Part shown: positions 35,585-45,021 of the stretch, one piece after another
How the letters are laid out: each line of letters opens with the position of its first letter
How positions within the stretch are numbered: position 1 is the stretch's first letter
NCBI GenBank assembly: GCA_026398815.1
Contig: JAPLSA010000005.1
Coordinates: 1-64,000, forward strand
Length of the DNA: 64,000 nt
DNA from: Gammaproteobacteria bacterium
GTDB lineage: Bacteria > Pseudomonadota > Gammaproteobacteria > Nevskiales > Nevskiaceae
Direction: 5' to 3'
The notes under the pieces: generated by a model
The model's database searches: none
What the model was told of the DNA's origin: nothing
The model's input: only the letters and a program-made list of their open reading frames with translations
Program-made: the position numbers and the translations under genes

Positions 35585-36034
35585 TCAGCAGCCGGCTGCC
35601 GCCTGTGCCGTCTCCAGCCCCTGGTTGGCCAGACGGTCGGCGTTCTCGTTACCGGGATCGCCGGCGTGGCCCTTGACCCACTTCCAGTCCACCTGGTGCC
35701 GTGCGGCAGCTGCATCGAGCCGTTCCCAGAGATCCTGGTTCTTGACCGGCTTCTTGTCGGCGGTCTTCCAGCCGCGCTTTTTCCAGCCGGGCAGCCATTC
35801 GGTCAGACCCTGCAGCACGTACTTGGAATCGGTATGCAAGATGACCTTGCATGGCTCGCGCAACGATTCGAGCGCCGAGATCGCCGCCATCAGTTCCATG
35901 CGGTTGTTGGTGGTCGGCGCTTCGCCGCCACTGAACTCCTTCCGGTGCTGTCCGTACTGCAGGAACACGCCCCAACCGCCGGGGCCCGGATTGCCGCGGC
36001 AGGCGCCGTCGGTGTACGCGATGACAGCTTTCAT
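35585..36034 (-). CDS. rnhA: Ribonuclease HI
   Basis: This 149-residue RNase HI degrades RNA in RNA-DNA hybrids. Catalytic residues are in [16 protein letters not shown] (Asp), [14 protein letters not shown] (Glu), [14 protein letters not shown] (Asp) and [17 protein letters not shown] (His, Asp). Its ATG overlaps the stop of the methyltransferase gene (ATGA), so the two are co-translated. Confidence 0.97.
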   Translation of the reverse strand: MKAVIAYTDGACRGNPGPGGWGVFLQYGQHRKEFSGGEAPTTNNRMELMAAISALESLREPCKVILHTDSKYVLQGLTEWLPGWKKRGWKTADKKPVKNQDLWERLDAAAARHQVDWKWVKGHAGDPGNENADRLANQGLETAQAAAGC

Positions 36035-36816
36035 TCAGCGGGAGCGTTGATGTCCGGATCGACGGCGCGGGTATTGGCAGCGGTACCAAGTGCGCGACCG
36101 ACCATCGGTCGTACCGAAGCCCGGGCCAGCTTGCCGACCAGGGTCATCGGGATCACGCGCTTGCGGGCCACCAGCAGGTAGCCCTCCATCCACGGCTTCA
36201 CCAGGCTGCCGAGGCTGAACGGCTCGCCGGCCGTGCTCGGTGCGCTCCAGGGGAAACCGACGCCGAAGCGGCGCAGTTCGGTCACTTCGAAATCCAGCAG
36301 CTCCAGCCAGTCGCCGATCCGGCCGGTGCCGTGAAAGCGCGCGCCGCGCGGAAAGGCCCGGTGCCCCAGTCCCAACAGACGCCGCAAGCCCCAGAGGCTC
36401 CAGGGATTGAAGCCGATGATCATCAGCCGGCCGCGATCGGTCAGCACCCGATCAACCTCGCGCAGCAGGTTGTGCGGCGCCGGCGAGAATTCCAGCGTGT
36501 GCGGCAACAGCACGGCGTCGACACTGTTGTCGAGAATCGGCAGCGATTCCGGATGGATCACCGCCTGGGTGCCGCCGCCGCTGTCGACAAAGCTGCCGAT
36601 CACGGCGCGATGCAGCATGTCCGCCGATGTCAGCAGGCGCTGGCCGCCCCAGTTGCCGATCTGCAGGCAATGCCGGCCGAACAGGTTGGGCAGTACCCGC
36701 GCCAGTTCGCTTTCCTCGATCGCCAGCAGGCGCTTGCCGCGCGGGCTCGCCAGCCAGGCATTGAGCGCCTGGCGATTGAAGGGCTGGCCCCCGCTGGCAG
36801 CAAGTCGCTTGGACAT
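36031..36816 (-). CDS. SAM-dependent methyltransferase (YafS-like, next to rnhA/gloB)
   Basis: This 261-residue class I methyltransferase-like protein has a degenerate SAM loop ([13 protein letters not shown]), the acidic/His motif [20 protein letters not shown] and [20 protein letters not shown]. The same gene sits between gloB and rnhA in many gammaproteobacteria; its substrate is not established. ATG 36816 gives [13 protein letters not shown]; the frame is open to 36867, overlapping gloB. It is divergent from gloB with a 37-bp gap. Confidence 0.88.
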   Translation of the reverse strand: MSKRLAASGGQPFNRQALNAWLASPRGKRLLAIEESELARVLPNLFGRHCLQIGNWGGQRLLTSADMLHRAVIGSFVDSGGGTQAVIHPESLPILDNSVDAVLLPHTLEFSPAPHNLLREVDRVLTDRGRLMIIGFNPWSLWGLRRLLGLGHRAFPRGARFHGTGRIGDWLELLDFEVTELRRFGVGFPWSAPSTAGEPFSLGSLVKPWMEGYLLVARKRVIPMTLVGKLARASVRPMVGRALGTAANTRAVDPDINAPAE

Positions 36817-36853
36817 GGTTGACGCACCGGACGGGCGTGGACAGGATGCGCGG

Positions 36854-37645
36854 ATGATAACCGTCACCGCTCTCCCCGCGTTCTCCGATAACTACCTCTG
36901 GCTGCTGGAACACGACGGGCGGGCTGCCGTCGTCGATCCCGGCGATGCCGCTGTCGTCCAGGCTGCGCTGGCAGCCCGCCAGCTCGAACTGGCCGCGATC
37001 CTGATCACCCACCATCACCCCGATCACATCGGCGGCCTGGTGGCGCTGGCGGCCGCCACCGGCGCCAGGGTCTACGGCCCGCGCGCCGAGCAGGCCAGGA
37101 TCCCGGGGCTTGATGTGCTGCTCGACGACGGCGACGCCGTGCAGCTGGACGCGCTCGGCGTGCAGCTGCAGGTGCTGGCGGTGCCCGGACACACGCTGGG
37201 CCACATCGCCTATTTCGAAGCTCGTCAGCGACTGCTGTTCTGCGGCGACACGCTGTTCATCGGCGGCTGTGGGCGGCTGTTCGAAGGCACGCCCGAACAG
37301 ATGCACGAATCGCTGTCGCGGCTGGCTGCGCTGCCGGGCGATACGGCGGTCTACTGCGCCCACGAATACACCGCCTCGAACTATGACTTCGCGACCGCCG
37401 TGGAGCCCGACAACGCGCGTCTGTCCGAAGCTTTCGCGCAGGTCCAGGCGCGCCGTGCGCAAGGCGTGGCGACAGTGCCCGGCCCGCTGGCGCAGGAACG
37501 CGAATTCAACCCTTTTCTGCGCAGTGCGGACCCGGCGATCGCGCGCGCCGTGGCCGCGCACGAAGGACGCGAAATCAACGATCCGGTGGCCGTCTTCGCG
37601 GCCCTGCGCCGTTGGAAGGACGGACACCGACCGCGCATCCGCTGA
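36854..37645 (+). CDS. gloB: Hydroxyacylglutathione hydrolase (glyoxalase II)
   Basis: This 263-residue metallo-beta-lactamase-fold enzyme hydrolyses S-lactoylglutathione in methylglyoxal detoxification. It starts [18 protein letters not shown], has the metal motif [43 protein letters not shown] and [13 protein letters not shown], and ends with NPFLRS. The length is normal. Confidence 0.96.
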   Translation: MITVTALPAFSDNYLWLLEHDGRAAVVDPGDAAVVQAALAARQLELAAILITHHHPDHIGGLVALAAATGARVYGPRAEQARIPGLDVLLDDGDAVQLDALGVQLQVLAVPGHTLGHIAYFEARQRLLFCGDTLFIGGCGRLFEGTPEQMHESLSRLAALPGDTAVYCAHEYTASNYDFATAVEPDNARLSEAFAQVQARRAQGVATVPGPLAQEREFNPFLRSADPAIARAVAAHEGREINDPVAVFAALRRWKDGHRPRIR

Positions 37646-37679
37646 ACACGCGATTGGTTTCCGTGCGCGGCGAGCCTTT

Positions 37680-37688
37680 TGTTAGACT
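37680..37688 (+). promoter_or_regulatory. Candidate extended -10 promoter of the TPR/ExbBD operon
   Basis: TG-T-TAGACT (37680-37688) looks like an extended -10 box 39 bp before ATG 37728; no convincing -35 is present. It lies in the 82-bp gap after gloB, the only substantial gap before the nine-gene cluster, so the operon promoter is expected here. Confidence 0.3.
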
Positions 37689-37727
37689 CGCGCCCCATTT
37701 CACATGGTCCCATCACTCCTGAACCAC

Positions 37728-38279
37728 ATGGCCCTTCGTTCGTCGAACCGCGCACTGTGGTGCGCGCTGATTGCGTGTCTTCCCATGACGTGCGGAGCGG
37801 CATCTGAAGACGAGATGCTGACCATCGATCAGGAGCTCCAGGCCCTGAAAGCGGAGGTTCTGGATCTCAACCAGAGCGCGCTGCGGACCGAGACCGCGTT
37901 CCAGTATCCGGACGAGACGCGGGTGTCGATCTTTGTCGGCCTGCAAGCGCCTGGCCTGCTGGTCGAGGACGTGGTGATCACCATCGACAACAATCCGCCG
38001 ACCGTGCGCAAATTCGATGTCATCGAATCGGTGTCGCTGCAGCGGCGCGGCCTGTACCGGGCGCTGCGGCTGAACACCACGCCGGGCAACCATCGGATCC
38101 GCGTCGACTTCAGCGGTCGCTACGTGGATGCCAAGCCCGGCACACCGCCGCTGCGCAGCCACTACGAAGGCGTGTTCGAAAAAACCGTGCAGCCGAGCGA
38201 CCTCGAAGTGCTGGTCAGCATCGCTGCATACGGCAAGCCGGCGACGATCCGGCTGCGCGACTGGAGACCGAATCAGTGA
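37728..38279 (+). CDS. Unknown exported protein, first gene of the TPR/ExbBD operon
   Basis: The family was not recognised. The 183-residue protein has a signal peptide (ALWCALIACLPMTCGAAS). A predicted helical segment follows (EDEMLTIDQELQALKAEVLD, coiled-coil-like). A beta-rich domain contains VSIFVGLQAPGLLVEDVVIT and LNTTPGNHRIRVDFSGRY, like a periplasmic beta-sandwich. ATG 37728 was chosen because it fits the signal peptide and lies downstream of the candidate promoter; ATG 37704 is possible. The stop is inside the next gene's GTG (38276-38279). The position implies a periplasmic accessory of the envelope machine. Confidence 0.75.
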   Translation: MALRSSNRALWCALIACLPMTCGAASEDEMLTIDQELQALKAEVLDLNQSALRTETAFQYPDETRVSIFVGLQAPGLLVEDVVITIDNNPPTVRKFDVIESVSLQRRGLYRALRLNTTPGNHRIRVDFSGRYVDAKPGTPPLRSHYEGVFEKTVQPSDLEVLVSIAAYGKPATIRLRDWRPNQ

Positions 38280-40126
38280 GCCGCATCACCATGCTTCGCA
38301 AGCTGATGCTGATGACCGCTGTCACCGTCGCGCTGCCGGCGGCGGCCATCGACCGCTATCAGCCGGGCAGTGACAGCGATCCGCGCGTGCGCTCCGCCGA
38401 CTTCCTGCTCGGCGGCGAGCGCTATTACTCGGCGGCCACCGAACTGCTGCAGATCCTCGGCGACAAGCCGGCCCAGCGTCTTTCGCCTTCGTTTCACCGG
38501 CGACTCGCCGATGCCACGCTGAACTTCGGCATCACCCAGCGCGCCGAAACGATCTACCGCGAACTGGCGATCGATCGTGGCAACGCCCTGTCGGTGGCCC
38601 GTGCCCGCATCCAGGTCGCGGAATACCTGTACCAGCGCGGCCGCTATCGCGAGTCGATCGCCGATCTGGAAGCCGTTCGCAACAGCCTGCCGAAGGAAGC
38701 GCTGCTCGACTGGCAGGACCTGATGGGGCGTGCGCTGCTTGCCCAGCGGCGCTACGGCGAAGCGGCGTCGGTGCTCACCGAAATCAAGGACGCCGGCCCG
38801 CAGCGGGCGTTCACGCGCTACAACCTCGGCGTGGCGCTGGTCAAGGATGGCCGCGTGGCCCAGGGGCTCAGCGTTCTCGACCGCGTCGGCCAGATCGATG
38901 CGGCCGACGACGACGAACTGGCGATCCGTGACAAGGCGAACCTGGTGCTGGGTTACCACTTCCTGCGCCAGCAGCAGGCCGGCACGGCCGTCAACGTGTT
39001 CCAGCGCATCCGCAGCGAGGGACCGTTTTCCAACCGTGCATTGCTCGGACTTGGCTGGGCCTATCTGGCTCCGGCCGGCGGCAAACAGAAGAAGGTTCCC
39101 ACCGGCGATGACAAGGCGCCATCGAGCACGCTGAAAACGCTGTCGACCATCGGCGTGCTGCTGCGCCCCGGCTTTCTCGACGACGACATCTACAAGCGCG
39201 CCGGTCTCAGCGCGTTTCGGCTGACCAAGGCCTCGGCGGACGAGGAAGAAGGGCTCAAGCGGGCGCTGGTGCCGTGGCTGGAACTGATCGCCCGCGATCC
39301 GATCGATCCGGCCGTGCAGGAAGGCTTCCTGGCGATCCCCTACACGCTCGACCGGCTTGGCGCCCACCTGCAGGCCCAGCAGTACTACGAGCAGGCGATC
39401 GGTGCACTGGAAGCCTCGCGCAAGCGGATCGACGAGTCGATCTACTACGTCAAGAGCGGGCGCATGGTGTCGACGATGGTTCGTCGCACCTACAACGCCG
39501 AATCCGGCTGGGCCTGGGAACTCAAGGACCTTCCGGATGCAGAAGAAACCTATTACCTGCAGAGCGTCATCGTCGGCAACCGCTTCCAGGAGCAGCTGAA
39601 GAACTATCGTGATGCCCTGTTGCTGGTGCGCAGTCTCGAAGGCTGGGCCAAGCGGGCGGAAGAACTGCAGGGCGCCTGGCTGGGCAAGCAGCAGCCCGAC
39701 GTGCCGACCGACGTGCTGGTGGCGCGACGCATGAACCGCGCGCCTGAAACCTCGGCATCAGCGCCGGTCGTGCCGACGCCCGCCGTGACCTTGCGCAGCA
39801 GCGACTCCCTGAACGCATCCGGTCGCGCCACTGCGGCGCCGGCCGCGCAGACAGGCGGCGAGCAGCCGTTGCCGCTGCAGGCGGCGTCCGCACCGGCGGC
39901 CAGCGCTTTCGTTGGCCCGTTCGAGAAGCTGGAGGGGATCAAGACGCGTGTCGCCGTGCTGCTGCCGCAGGCCAAGGCGATCAGCGAACGGCAGTCGCGG
40001 ATGATCGACAAGATGGCGCAGGACAATCTCGCCGAGCAGCGCCGCCTCACCGAGAAGTATCTGATCGAGGCCCGCTTCGCACTGGCGCGGGTTTATGACA
40101 AGCAAATGAGAGGAGAAGCCCCGTGA
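38276..40126 (+). CDS. TPR-repeat exported protein of the gliding-like operon
   Basis: The 616-residue protein has a signal peptide (KLMLMTAVTVALPAAA) and many TPR-like helical pairs across residues 30-330 (DFLLGGERYYSAATELLQIL; AEYLYQRGRYRESIADLEAV; GRALLAQRRYGEAASVLTEI; YNLGVALVKDGRVAQGLSVL). A Pro/Ala-rich low-complexity stretch lies near residues 490-545, and a C-terminal helix contains KYLIEARFALARVYDKQ. Similar TPR proteins occupy this position in AglRQS/Glt-type clusters. The GTG start overlaps the upstream stop, and the stop overlaps the next start. Confidence 0.85.
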   Translation: MSRITMLRKLMLMTAVTVALPAAAIDRYQPGSDSDPRVRSADFLLGGERYYSAATELLQILGDKPAQRLSPSFHRRLADATLNFGITQRAETIYRELAIDRGNALSVARARIQVAEYLYQRGRYRESIADLEAVRNSLPKEALLDWQDLMGRALLAQRRYGEAASVLTEIKDAGPQRAFTRYNLGVALVKDGRVAQGLSVLDRVGQIDAADDDELAIRDKANLVLGYHFLRQQQAGTAVNVFQRIRSEGPFSNRALLGLGWAYLAPAGGKQKKVPTGDDKAPSSTLKTLSTIGVLLRPGFLDDDIYKRAGLSAFRLTKASADEEEGLKRALVPWLELIARDPIDPAVQEGFLAIPYTLDRLGAHLQAQQYYEQAIGALEASRKRIDESIYYVKSGRMVSTMVRRTYNAESGWAWELKDLPDAEETYYLQSVIVGNRFQEQLKNYRDALLLVRSLEGWAKRAEELQGAWLGKQQPDVPTDVLVARRMNRAPETSASAPVVPTPAVTLRSSDSLNASGRATAAPAAQTGGEQPLPLQAASAPAASAFVGPFEKLEGIKTRVAVLLPQAKAISERQSRMIDKMAQDNLAEQRRLTEKYLIEARFALARVYDKQMRGEAP

Positions 40127-42966
40127 CGCGCCCGACCCTGCGCCGAACCCTTGGTGTAGGCGCGCCGCTGGCCGCGTCCGTTGCGGCGCTGTTCCTGGCC
40201 AGCTGCGCGGCACCGCCGCCGAAGAACGCGTCGCCGCCGATCCGTTCGATCAGCCGCCAGCCGGCGCCGAACCCGTCGCAGCTGCCGATCGTCCGCTCGG
40301 AGCCCATCGCGCCCGATCCCGACAAGGCGCTGCAGAACTATCGCGAGCTGCTGAAGCTGGCGCCGGACGATGACACCCGCAACGAGGCGATGCGCCGGCA
40401 GGCCGACTTGCAGCTGCAGGTCGAGGATGCCAAGGGCAACACCGATCCGGCGGTGATCAACAAGTCGATCCAGACCTACAACCAGTTGCTGTCGCAGCGG
40501 CCGGGCGCGCCAGACAACGACCGCGTGCTGTACCAGCTTGCCCGCGGCTACCAGAACATCGGCCAGACCGATCAGGCGATCGCCACCTTGCGCCGGCTGG
40601 CGCAGGAGTATCCGAAGTCGAGCCTGATCGGCGATGCCCGCTTCCGCCGCGCGGAGCTGCTCTACAACCTCGGCCGCTACGACCAGGCGGAGGCCGACTA
40701 CGAGTTCGTGCTCGGCCTCGGCACCGGGGCCAGCTTCTACCAGTCGGCGCAGTACAAGTACGGCTGGTCGCTGTACAAGCAGGACAAGTACAACCAGTGC
40801 CTGCCGGTGTTCTTCACGATCCTGGAACGCGAGCTGCCGCAGGGCGAGCTTGAAGACCCGGATGCCGCGCTCGCCGCCGTGGCCAAGGAAAAGCTTGACC
40901 TGGCTTCGTCGAGCCTGCGGGTGTCGAGCCTGTCGTTCGCAGCCCTGGGCGGCGGCGGTTCGATCAATGCTTATTTCAAGAAGTCGGGCCGCGAGCCGCG
41001 CTTCTATCCGCTGGTCTACAACGCGCTCGGCGACCTGTTCGTCGAAAAGCGCCGCTTCAGCGATGCCGCGCTGACCTACAGCGCCTTCATCGAACGCTAC
41101 CCGATGCACCCGAGCGCGCCGAAGTTCCAGCTCGGCGTGATCAAGGCGTACGGCGAAGGCGGCTTCAACGATCTGGTGGTGCGCGAGAAGGAACGCTACG
41201 TCACGGCCTACGAGATCTCGTCGGCCTACTGGAACGGCCGCGCGCCGACGCCGGAAGTGCTCGCCGAGCTGCGCAAGAGCATGGAAGACCTCGGCCGCCA
41301 CTATCAGGCGATGGCCCAGGCCGGCACGGCCCCCGGCAATGCGGCGAACTTCGTCAAGGCCTCCGGCTGGTACAAGAAGATCCTCGACAACTTCCCGAAC
41401 GATCCGAAGATCGCCGACATCAACCTGCTGTACGCCGATGCGCTGTATGACGGCGGCCGCACCTCCGATGCCGCCGAGCAGTACCTGAAGACCGCCTACG
41501 GCTACGGCAATCACGGCAAGGCCCAGGAAGCTGCCTACGCGGCCGTCCAGGCGCTGCAGCGGCTGGCCAAGGAAGTGTCGGCGGCCGAGCGGCCGAAGGC
41601 GCTGCGCAAGTCGATCGACGCCAGCCTGAAGCTGGCCGACACCTTCAACAACCATCCGCAGTGGACGGTCGCGGTCACCCGCGCTGCCCAGGATCTGTAC
41701 GAGATCAAGGCCACCGACGAGGCCGTGACGGTCGCCGAGCGGCTGATCGCCCGCACGCCGCCGGCCACCGCCGAGCAGCGCAAGATCGCCTTCGGCGTGG
41801 TCGCCGACGCCCGCTTCGCCCAGGGTCGCTATCCGGAGGCCGAGGCGGCCTACGGTCGCCTGCTGGCGCTGCTGCCGGCCAATGCGACCGATCGCAAGCT
41901 GGTCGTCGAACAGCTGGCGGCGTCGATCTACAAGCAGGGCGAAGCAGCCCGCGAAGCCGGCAACCTGCGCGGCGCCGCCGATGCCTTCCTGCGTGTCGGC
42001 ACCGTGGTGCCGGACGCCAGCATCCGTCCGAACGCCGACTTCGATGCCGCCAGCGCCTATCTGAAGCTGGAAGACTGGCCAAAGGCCACCGCAACCCTGG
42101 AAAGCTTCCGCAACCGCTACCCGACACATGCCCTCGCCGGCGACGTCGACAAGCAGCTGGCCGCCGCCTACCAGAAGGACGGCAAGCCGGCCGAGGCGGC
42201 CGGCGCGCTGCAGCGCATTGCCGTGCGCCCGGGCGAGCCGGCGGACACCCGTCGCGAATCGGCATGGCTGGCTGCGACGCTGTACGACGAGGCGCGCCAG
42301 AAGCCGCAGGCGGCGAAGGCCTACGAGTTCTACATCGTCAACTTCCCGCAGCCGATCGAACGCGGCATTTCCGGCCGCCGCCGGCTGGCCGACTACGCGC
42401 AGGAAACCCGTGATCGTGGCCGTTACCTGTACTGGCTGAGGGAACTGGTCAAGGCCGACGAAACGGCCGGCTCGCTGCGGACCGATGTCAGCAAGCAGGC
42501 CGGTGCCCAGGCCGCGCTCGAACTGGGCCTCGCCGCCGCTCAGGATGCCCGCGGCATTCGCCTGACCTTGCCGGTCGAGAAGAGCCTGCCGGCCCGCAAG
42601 GCCGCCACCGAAGCTGCGGTGCAGGCGCTGAACCGGGTGTCCGGCTACGGCTTTGCCGACAGCGCCACGGCTGCCACCTACGAACTGGGCGTGGTCTACC
42701 GCGACTTCAGCCGCGCGCTGGTTGATTCCGAACGGCCGCGCGGCCTGAAGCCGGAAGAACTCGACCAGTACAACCTGCTGATCGAGGAACAGGCCGATCC
42801 GTTCGACCAGAAGGCGATCGAAGCGCATGAAGTCAACCTCAAGCGCGTGAAGCAGAACGTCTGGAACAAGTCGATCGCGGCCAGTGTCAAGGCCCTCGGC
42901 GAACTGGCGCCGGCCAAGTACGGCAAGCGCGAAACCCGTGAGGACAGCTATGAATCGCTGCGCTGA
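40123..42966 (+). CDS. Large TPR-repeat lipoprotein of the gliding-like operon
   Basis: This 947-residue lipoprotein has its lipobox in AALFLASCAAPP (Cys near residue 28) and a short Pro-rich linker. Almost the whole length then consists of TPR/Sel1-like helical repeats (LYQLARGYQNIGQTDQAIAT; RFRRAELLYNLGRYDQAEAD; FGVVADARFAQGRYPEAEAA; DFDAASAYLKLEDWPKATAT). No catalytic domain is seen. By analogy with Glt/Agl clusters it would be a periplasmic scaffold anchored to the outer membrane. It is coupled to the previous gene by GTGA; the next gene starts 2 bp after its stop. Confidence 0.87.
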   Translation: MTRPTLRRTLGVGAPLAASVAALFLASCAAPPPKNASPPIRSISRQPAPNPSQLPIVRSEPIAPDPDKALQNYRELLKLAPDDDTRNEAMRRQADLQLQVEDAKGNTDPAVINKSIQTYNQLLSQRPGAPDNDRVLYQLARGYQNIGQTDQAIATLRRLAQEYPKSSLIGDARFRRAELLYNLGRYDQAEADYEFVLGLGTGASFYQSAQYKYGWSLYKQDKYNQCLPVFFTILERELPQGELEDPDAALAAVAKEKLDLASSSLRVSSLSFAALGGGGSINAYFKKSGREPRFYPLVYNALGDLFVEKRRFSDAALTYSAFIERYPMHPSAPKFQLGVIKAYGEGGFNDLVVREKERYVTAYEISSAYWNGRAPTPEVLAELRKSMEDLGRHYQAMAQAGTAPGNAANFVKASGWYKKILDNFPNDPKIADINLLYADALYDGGRTSDAAEQYLKTAYGYGNHGKAQEAAYAAVQALQRLAKEVSAAERPKALRKSIDASLKLADTFNNHPQWTVAVTRAAQDLYEIKATDEAVTVAERLIARTPPATAEQRKIAFGVVADARFAQGRYPEAEAAYGRLLALLPANATDRKLVVEQLAASIYKQGEAAREAGNLRGAADAFLRVGTVVPDASIRPNADFDAASAYLKLEDWPKATATLESFRNRYPTHALAGDVDKQLAAAYQKDGKPAEAAGALQRIAVRPGEPADTRRESAWLAATLYDEARQKPQAAKAYEFYIVNFPQPIERGISGRRRLADYAQETRDRGRYLYWLRELVKADETAGSLRTDVSKQAGAQAALELGLAAAQDARGIRLTLPVEKSLPARKAATEAAVQALNRVSGYGFADSATAATYELGVVYRDFSRALVDSERPRGLKPEELDQYNLLIEEQADPFDQKAIEAHEVNLKRVKQNVWNKSIAASVKALGELAPAKYGKRETREDSYESLR

Positions 42967-42967
42967 A

Positions 42968-43666
42968 ATGGCCCGTCCCGATCGAATGACGCGCCCGACG
43001 ACAACCGCTGGCGGCTGGCTGGCGATGGTGCTCGCCGCCGCCCTGCTGGCCGGTTGCGCCGGCCAGGCTCGCAAGCCGGCGCCGGCGCCGGCCAAGGAGG
43101 CCGCACCGGTGCAGGAGCCGGCGGCCCCGGCGGCCAGCAAGGCGGCAGACAAGGGTGATCCCGATGCCCGCTTCACGGCGGCGCTGAAGCTGCTGAAGGA
43201 TCGTCAGATGAAGGAAGCGCGCGATGCCTTCCTCGAACTGGCCAAGGACTTCCCACAGTTCTCCGGACCGTTCACCGATCTGGCGATCGCCCAGTACCAG
43301 TCCAAGCAGCCGGCGCTGGCGGTCAGCAACTTCGAGAAGGCCACCCGGCTGAATCCGCAGAACGCCATTGCCTGGAACTGGCTGGGTACCATTGCTCGCG
43401 AGAATCGCGACTACGCCAAGGCCGAAGCGGCCTACAACGAGGCGCTGAAGGTCAAGCCGGACTACGCCGCTGCGCACTTCAATCTCGGCCTGCTGTACGA
43501 CCTGTACAGCCGGCGCCCGAACGACGCGCTGCAGCACTACCGCGAGTACCAGCGGCTGGCCGGCGGCGACAAGCTGATCGTCACCGCCTGGATCAAGGAA
43601 CTTGAAAGCCAGACGACCCCGCCCGCTGCCGCCGCTGCCGCCGCTGCCACCGGAGCCACCCCATGA
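42968..43666 (+). CDS. Small TPR lipoprotein of the gliding-like operon
   Basis: The 232-residue protein has its lipobox in VLAAALLAGCAGQ (Cys near residue 27). An Ala/Pro/Lys-rich linker (30-60) is followed by three to four TPRs (ALKLLKDRQMKEARDAFLEL; AIAQYQSKQPALAVSNFEKA; WLGTIARENRDYAKAEAAYN; HFNLGLLYDLYSRRPNDALQ). The C-terminus is poly-Ala. It resembles the single-lipoprotein TPR partners (AglT/GltE type) in gliding clusters. The ATG is 2 bp after the preceding stop. Confidence 0.85.
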   Translation: MARPDRMTRPTTTAGGWLAMVLAAALLAGCAGQARKPAPAPAKEAAPVQEPAAPAASKAADKGDPDARFTAALKLLKDRQMKEARDAFLELAKDFPQFSGPFTDLAIAQYQSKQPALAVSNFEKATRLNPQNAIAWNWLGTIARENRDYAKAEAAYNEALKVKPDYAAAHFNLGLLYDLYSRRPNDALQHYREYQRLAGGDKLIVTAWIKELESQTTPPAAAAAAAATGATP

Positions 43667-44289
43667 CCCAGGCTGCACGCCATTCCCGTTGGTCTCTGCT
43701 GGCGCTCGCGGCGCTGTGGTCGCTGGACGCCGGTGCCCAGCTGCCGGCCGCGCCCCGGGTGGTCATTGAATCGAACCCGTCGCAGCAGCAGGCCCGTCCG
43801 CAACAGCAGCAGACGCAGACGACCGCGCCCGCCCCTGCGGCTGCGCCGGTGCAGAACCCGCAGGGCCTGTCCGCGCCGACGGTCACCATCCAGACCAATC
43901 CGGGCGTGACGGTGCCATCGCCGGCCGCCGCGCCAGCGCCGAGCCGCCCGGTGGTGATGCCGGCGCAGCCGTCGGCGGGCTTCACCGTACAGAGCAGTCC
44001 GCGCCCTTCCGCAGGCGTTTCCAGCCCTGCCGGAGCGGCTGCAGTAGCACCGACGACGGTGCCGACGCCAGACGGTATTGGAACGACGATCGTCGGTGAG
44101 CAGGAAGCCCCCATCGGTCTGTACATCACGCCGTGGAAGGATGACTATGCCGAGCGTGGTCTCGACCGTCCGGCGCGGCTGCTGGATGAGGCGATGGAGC
44201 CCATCGACCCGGCCACGTTCCGGCGTCAGATCGAGTACTACGAAACGATCACCGAGTACCGCCGCAAGCAGCGCGGCGAAGCGAAGTAA
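43663..44289 (+). CDS. Unknown exported Pro/Ala/Gln-rich protein of the gliding-like operon
   Basis: No family was recognised. The 208-residue protein has a signal peptide (WSLLALAALWSLDAGAQ) and a long low-complexity Gln/Pro/Ala/Ser/Val region (about 30-140). A short conserved-looking C-terminus follows (GLYITPWKDDYAERGLDRPA, EYYETITEYRRKQRGEAK). It probably spans the periplasm as a flexible tether. It overlaps the previous gene by 4 bp. A 68-bp gap follows with a weak hairpin (44305-44318). Confidence 0.75.
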   Translation: MTQAARHSRWSLLALAALWSLDAGAQLPAAPRVVIESNPSQQQARPQQQQTQTTAPAPAAAPVQNPQGLSAPTVTIQTNPGVTVPSPAAAPAPSRPVVMPAQPSAGFTVQSSPRPSAGVSSPAGAAAVAPTTVPTPDGIGTTIVGEQEAPIGLYITPWKDDYAERGLDRPARLLDEAMEPIDPATFRRQIEYYETITEYRRKQRGEAK

Positions 44290-44304
44290 GCAAACCCCTG
44301 TCGT

Positions 44305-44330
44305 GCGCCATACGGCGCGCCCCTTTTAGT
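44305..44330 (+). terminator. Weak hairpin with T-run inside the operon (possible attenuator)
   Basis: GCGCC and GGCGC (44305-44309, 44314-44318) with loop ATAC are followed by GCCCCTTTTAG. The 5-bp stem is too weak for full termination but may lower downstream expression, or mark an mRNA processing boundary between the TPR part and the motor part. Confidence 0.35.
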
Positions 44331-44357
44331 CACGCAACCGCAAATCGAGGAAACATC

Positions 44358-44990
44358 ATGGAGTTCTTTGCCACCGTCATCCGCTTCTTCCAGGCCGGCG
44401 GTGAATTCATGTACCCGATCCTCATCGTCGGCGTGTTCGGCCTGGCGATCACCATCGAACGTGTTCTCTACCTGCGCCGTGCCCAGACCGAGAACCGCGA
44501 GGTCTGGTCGAAGCTGATGCCGCTGGTCAACCAGGGCCGTCATGACGAGGCCGAGAAGGTCGCCTCGACGTCTTCCACCGCCATCGGCCGCGTGCTCGGC
44601 TACGGCATCGCCCGCTCGCGCGGCGCCACCGGTCGCGACGAAGTGGAACTGGCGATGGAAGAAAGCCTGATGGAAGTGACGCCGCAGCTGGAACGGCGCA
44701 CCCACTATCTGGCCACCTTCGCCAACGTCGCCACGCTGTTCGGCCTGCTCGGCACCGTCATCGGTCTGATCCAGGGCTTCACCGCCGTGTCCGGCGTCAA
44801 CCCGGCGCAGAAGCAGGACCAGCTGTCGCAGGCCGTTGCCGTGGCCATGAACTGCACCGCCTTCGGCCTGATGACCGCGATCCCGCTGCTGCTGGTCCAT
44901 GCCTGGCTGGTCACCAAGACCGACGAACTGGTCGACAGCCTGGAAATCGCGTCCGTCAAGTTCCTGAACAGCCTCGGCTTCAAGAAGTAA
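44358..44990 (+). CDS. MotA/TolQ/ExbB-family proton channel protein
   Basis: The 210-residue protein has three membrane segments (residues about 17-37, 113-135, 158-180). The family core is VTPQLERRTHYLATFANVATLFGL, with LLGTVIGLIQGFTAVSG and AVAVAMNCTAFGLMTAIPLL. It should form the pentameric channel around the ExbD-type pair and couple proton flow to motion of the periplasmic partners. The GAGGAAA ribosome site is good. Its neighbours (two ExbD genes and an AgmX-like gene) match AglR-AglQ-AglS-type layouts. Confidence 0.93.
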   Translation: MEFFATVIRFFQAGGEFMYPILIVGVFGLAITIERVLYLRRAQTENREVWSKLMPLVNQGRHDEAEKVASTSSTAIGRVLGYGIARSRGATGRDEVELAMEESLMEVTPQLERRTHYLATFANVATLFGLLGTVIGLIQGFTAVSGVNPAQKQDQLSQAVAVAMNCTAFGLMTAIPLLLVHAWLVTKTDELVDSLEIASVKFLNSLGFKK

Positions 44991-45021
44991 TGACCGGCGG
45001 CACCACGGGGACACGCAACCG

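Noticed and set aside
40093-43176. Minus-strand open frame of more than 1000 codons opposite the large TPR lipoprotein
   Set aside because: The plus strand encodes clear TPR repeats with a lipobox; the minus frame is a shadow produced by high-GC codon bias.
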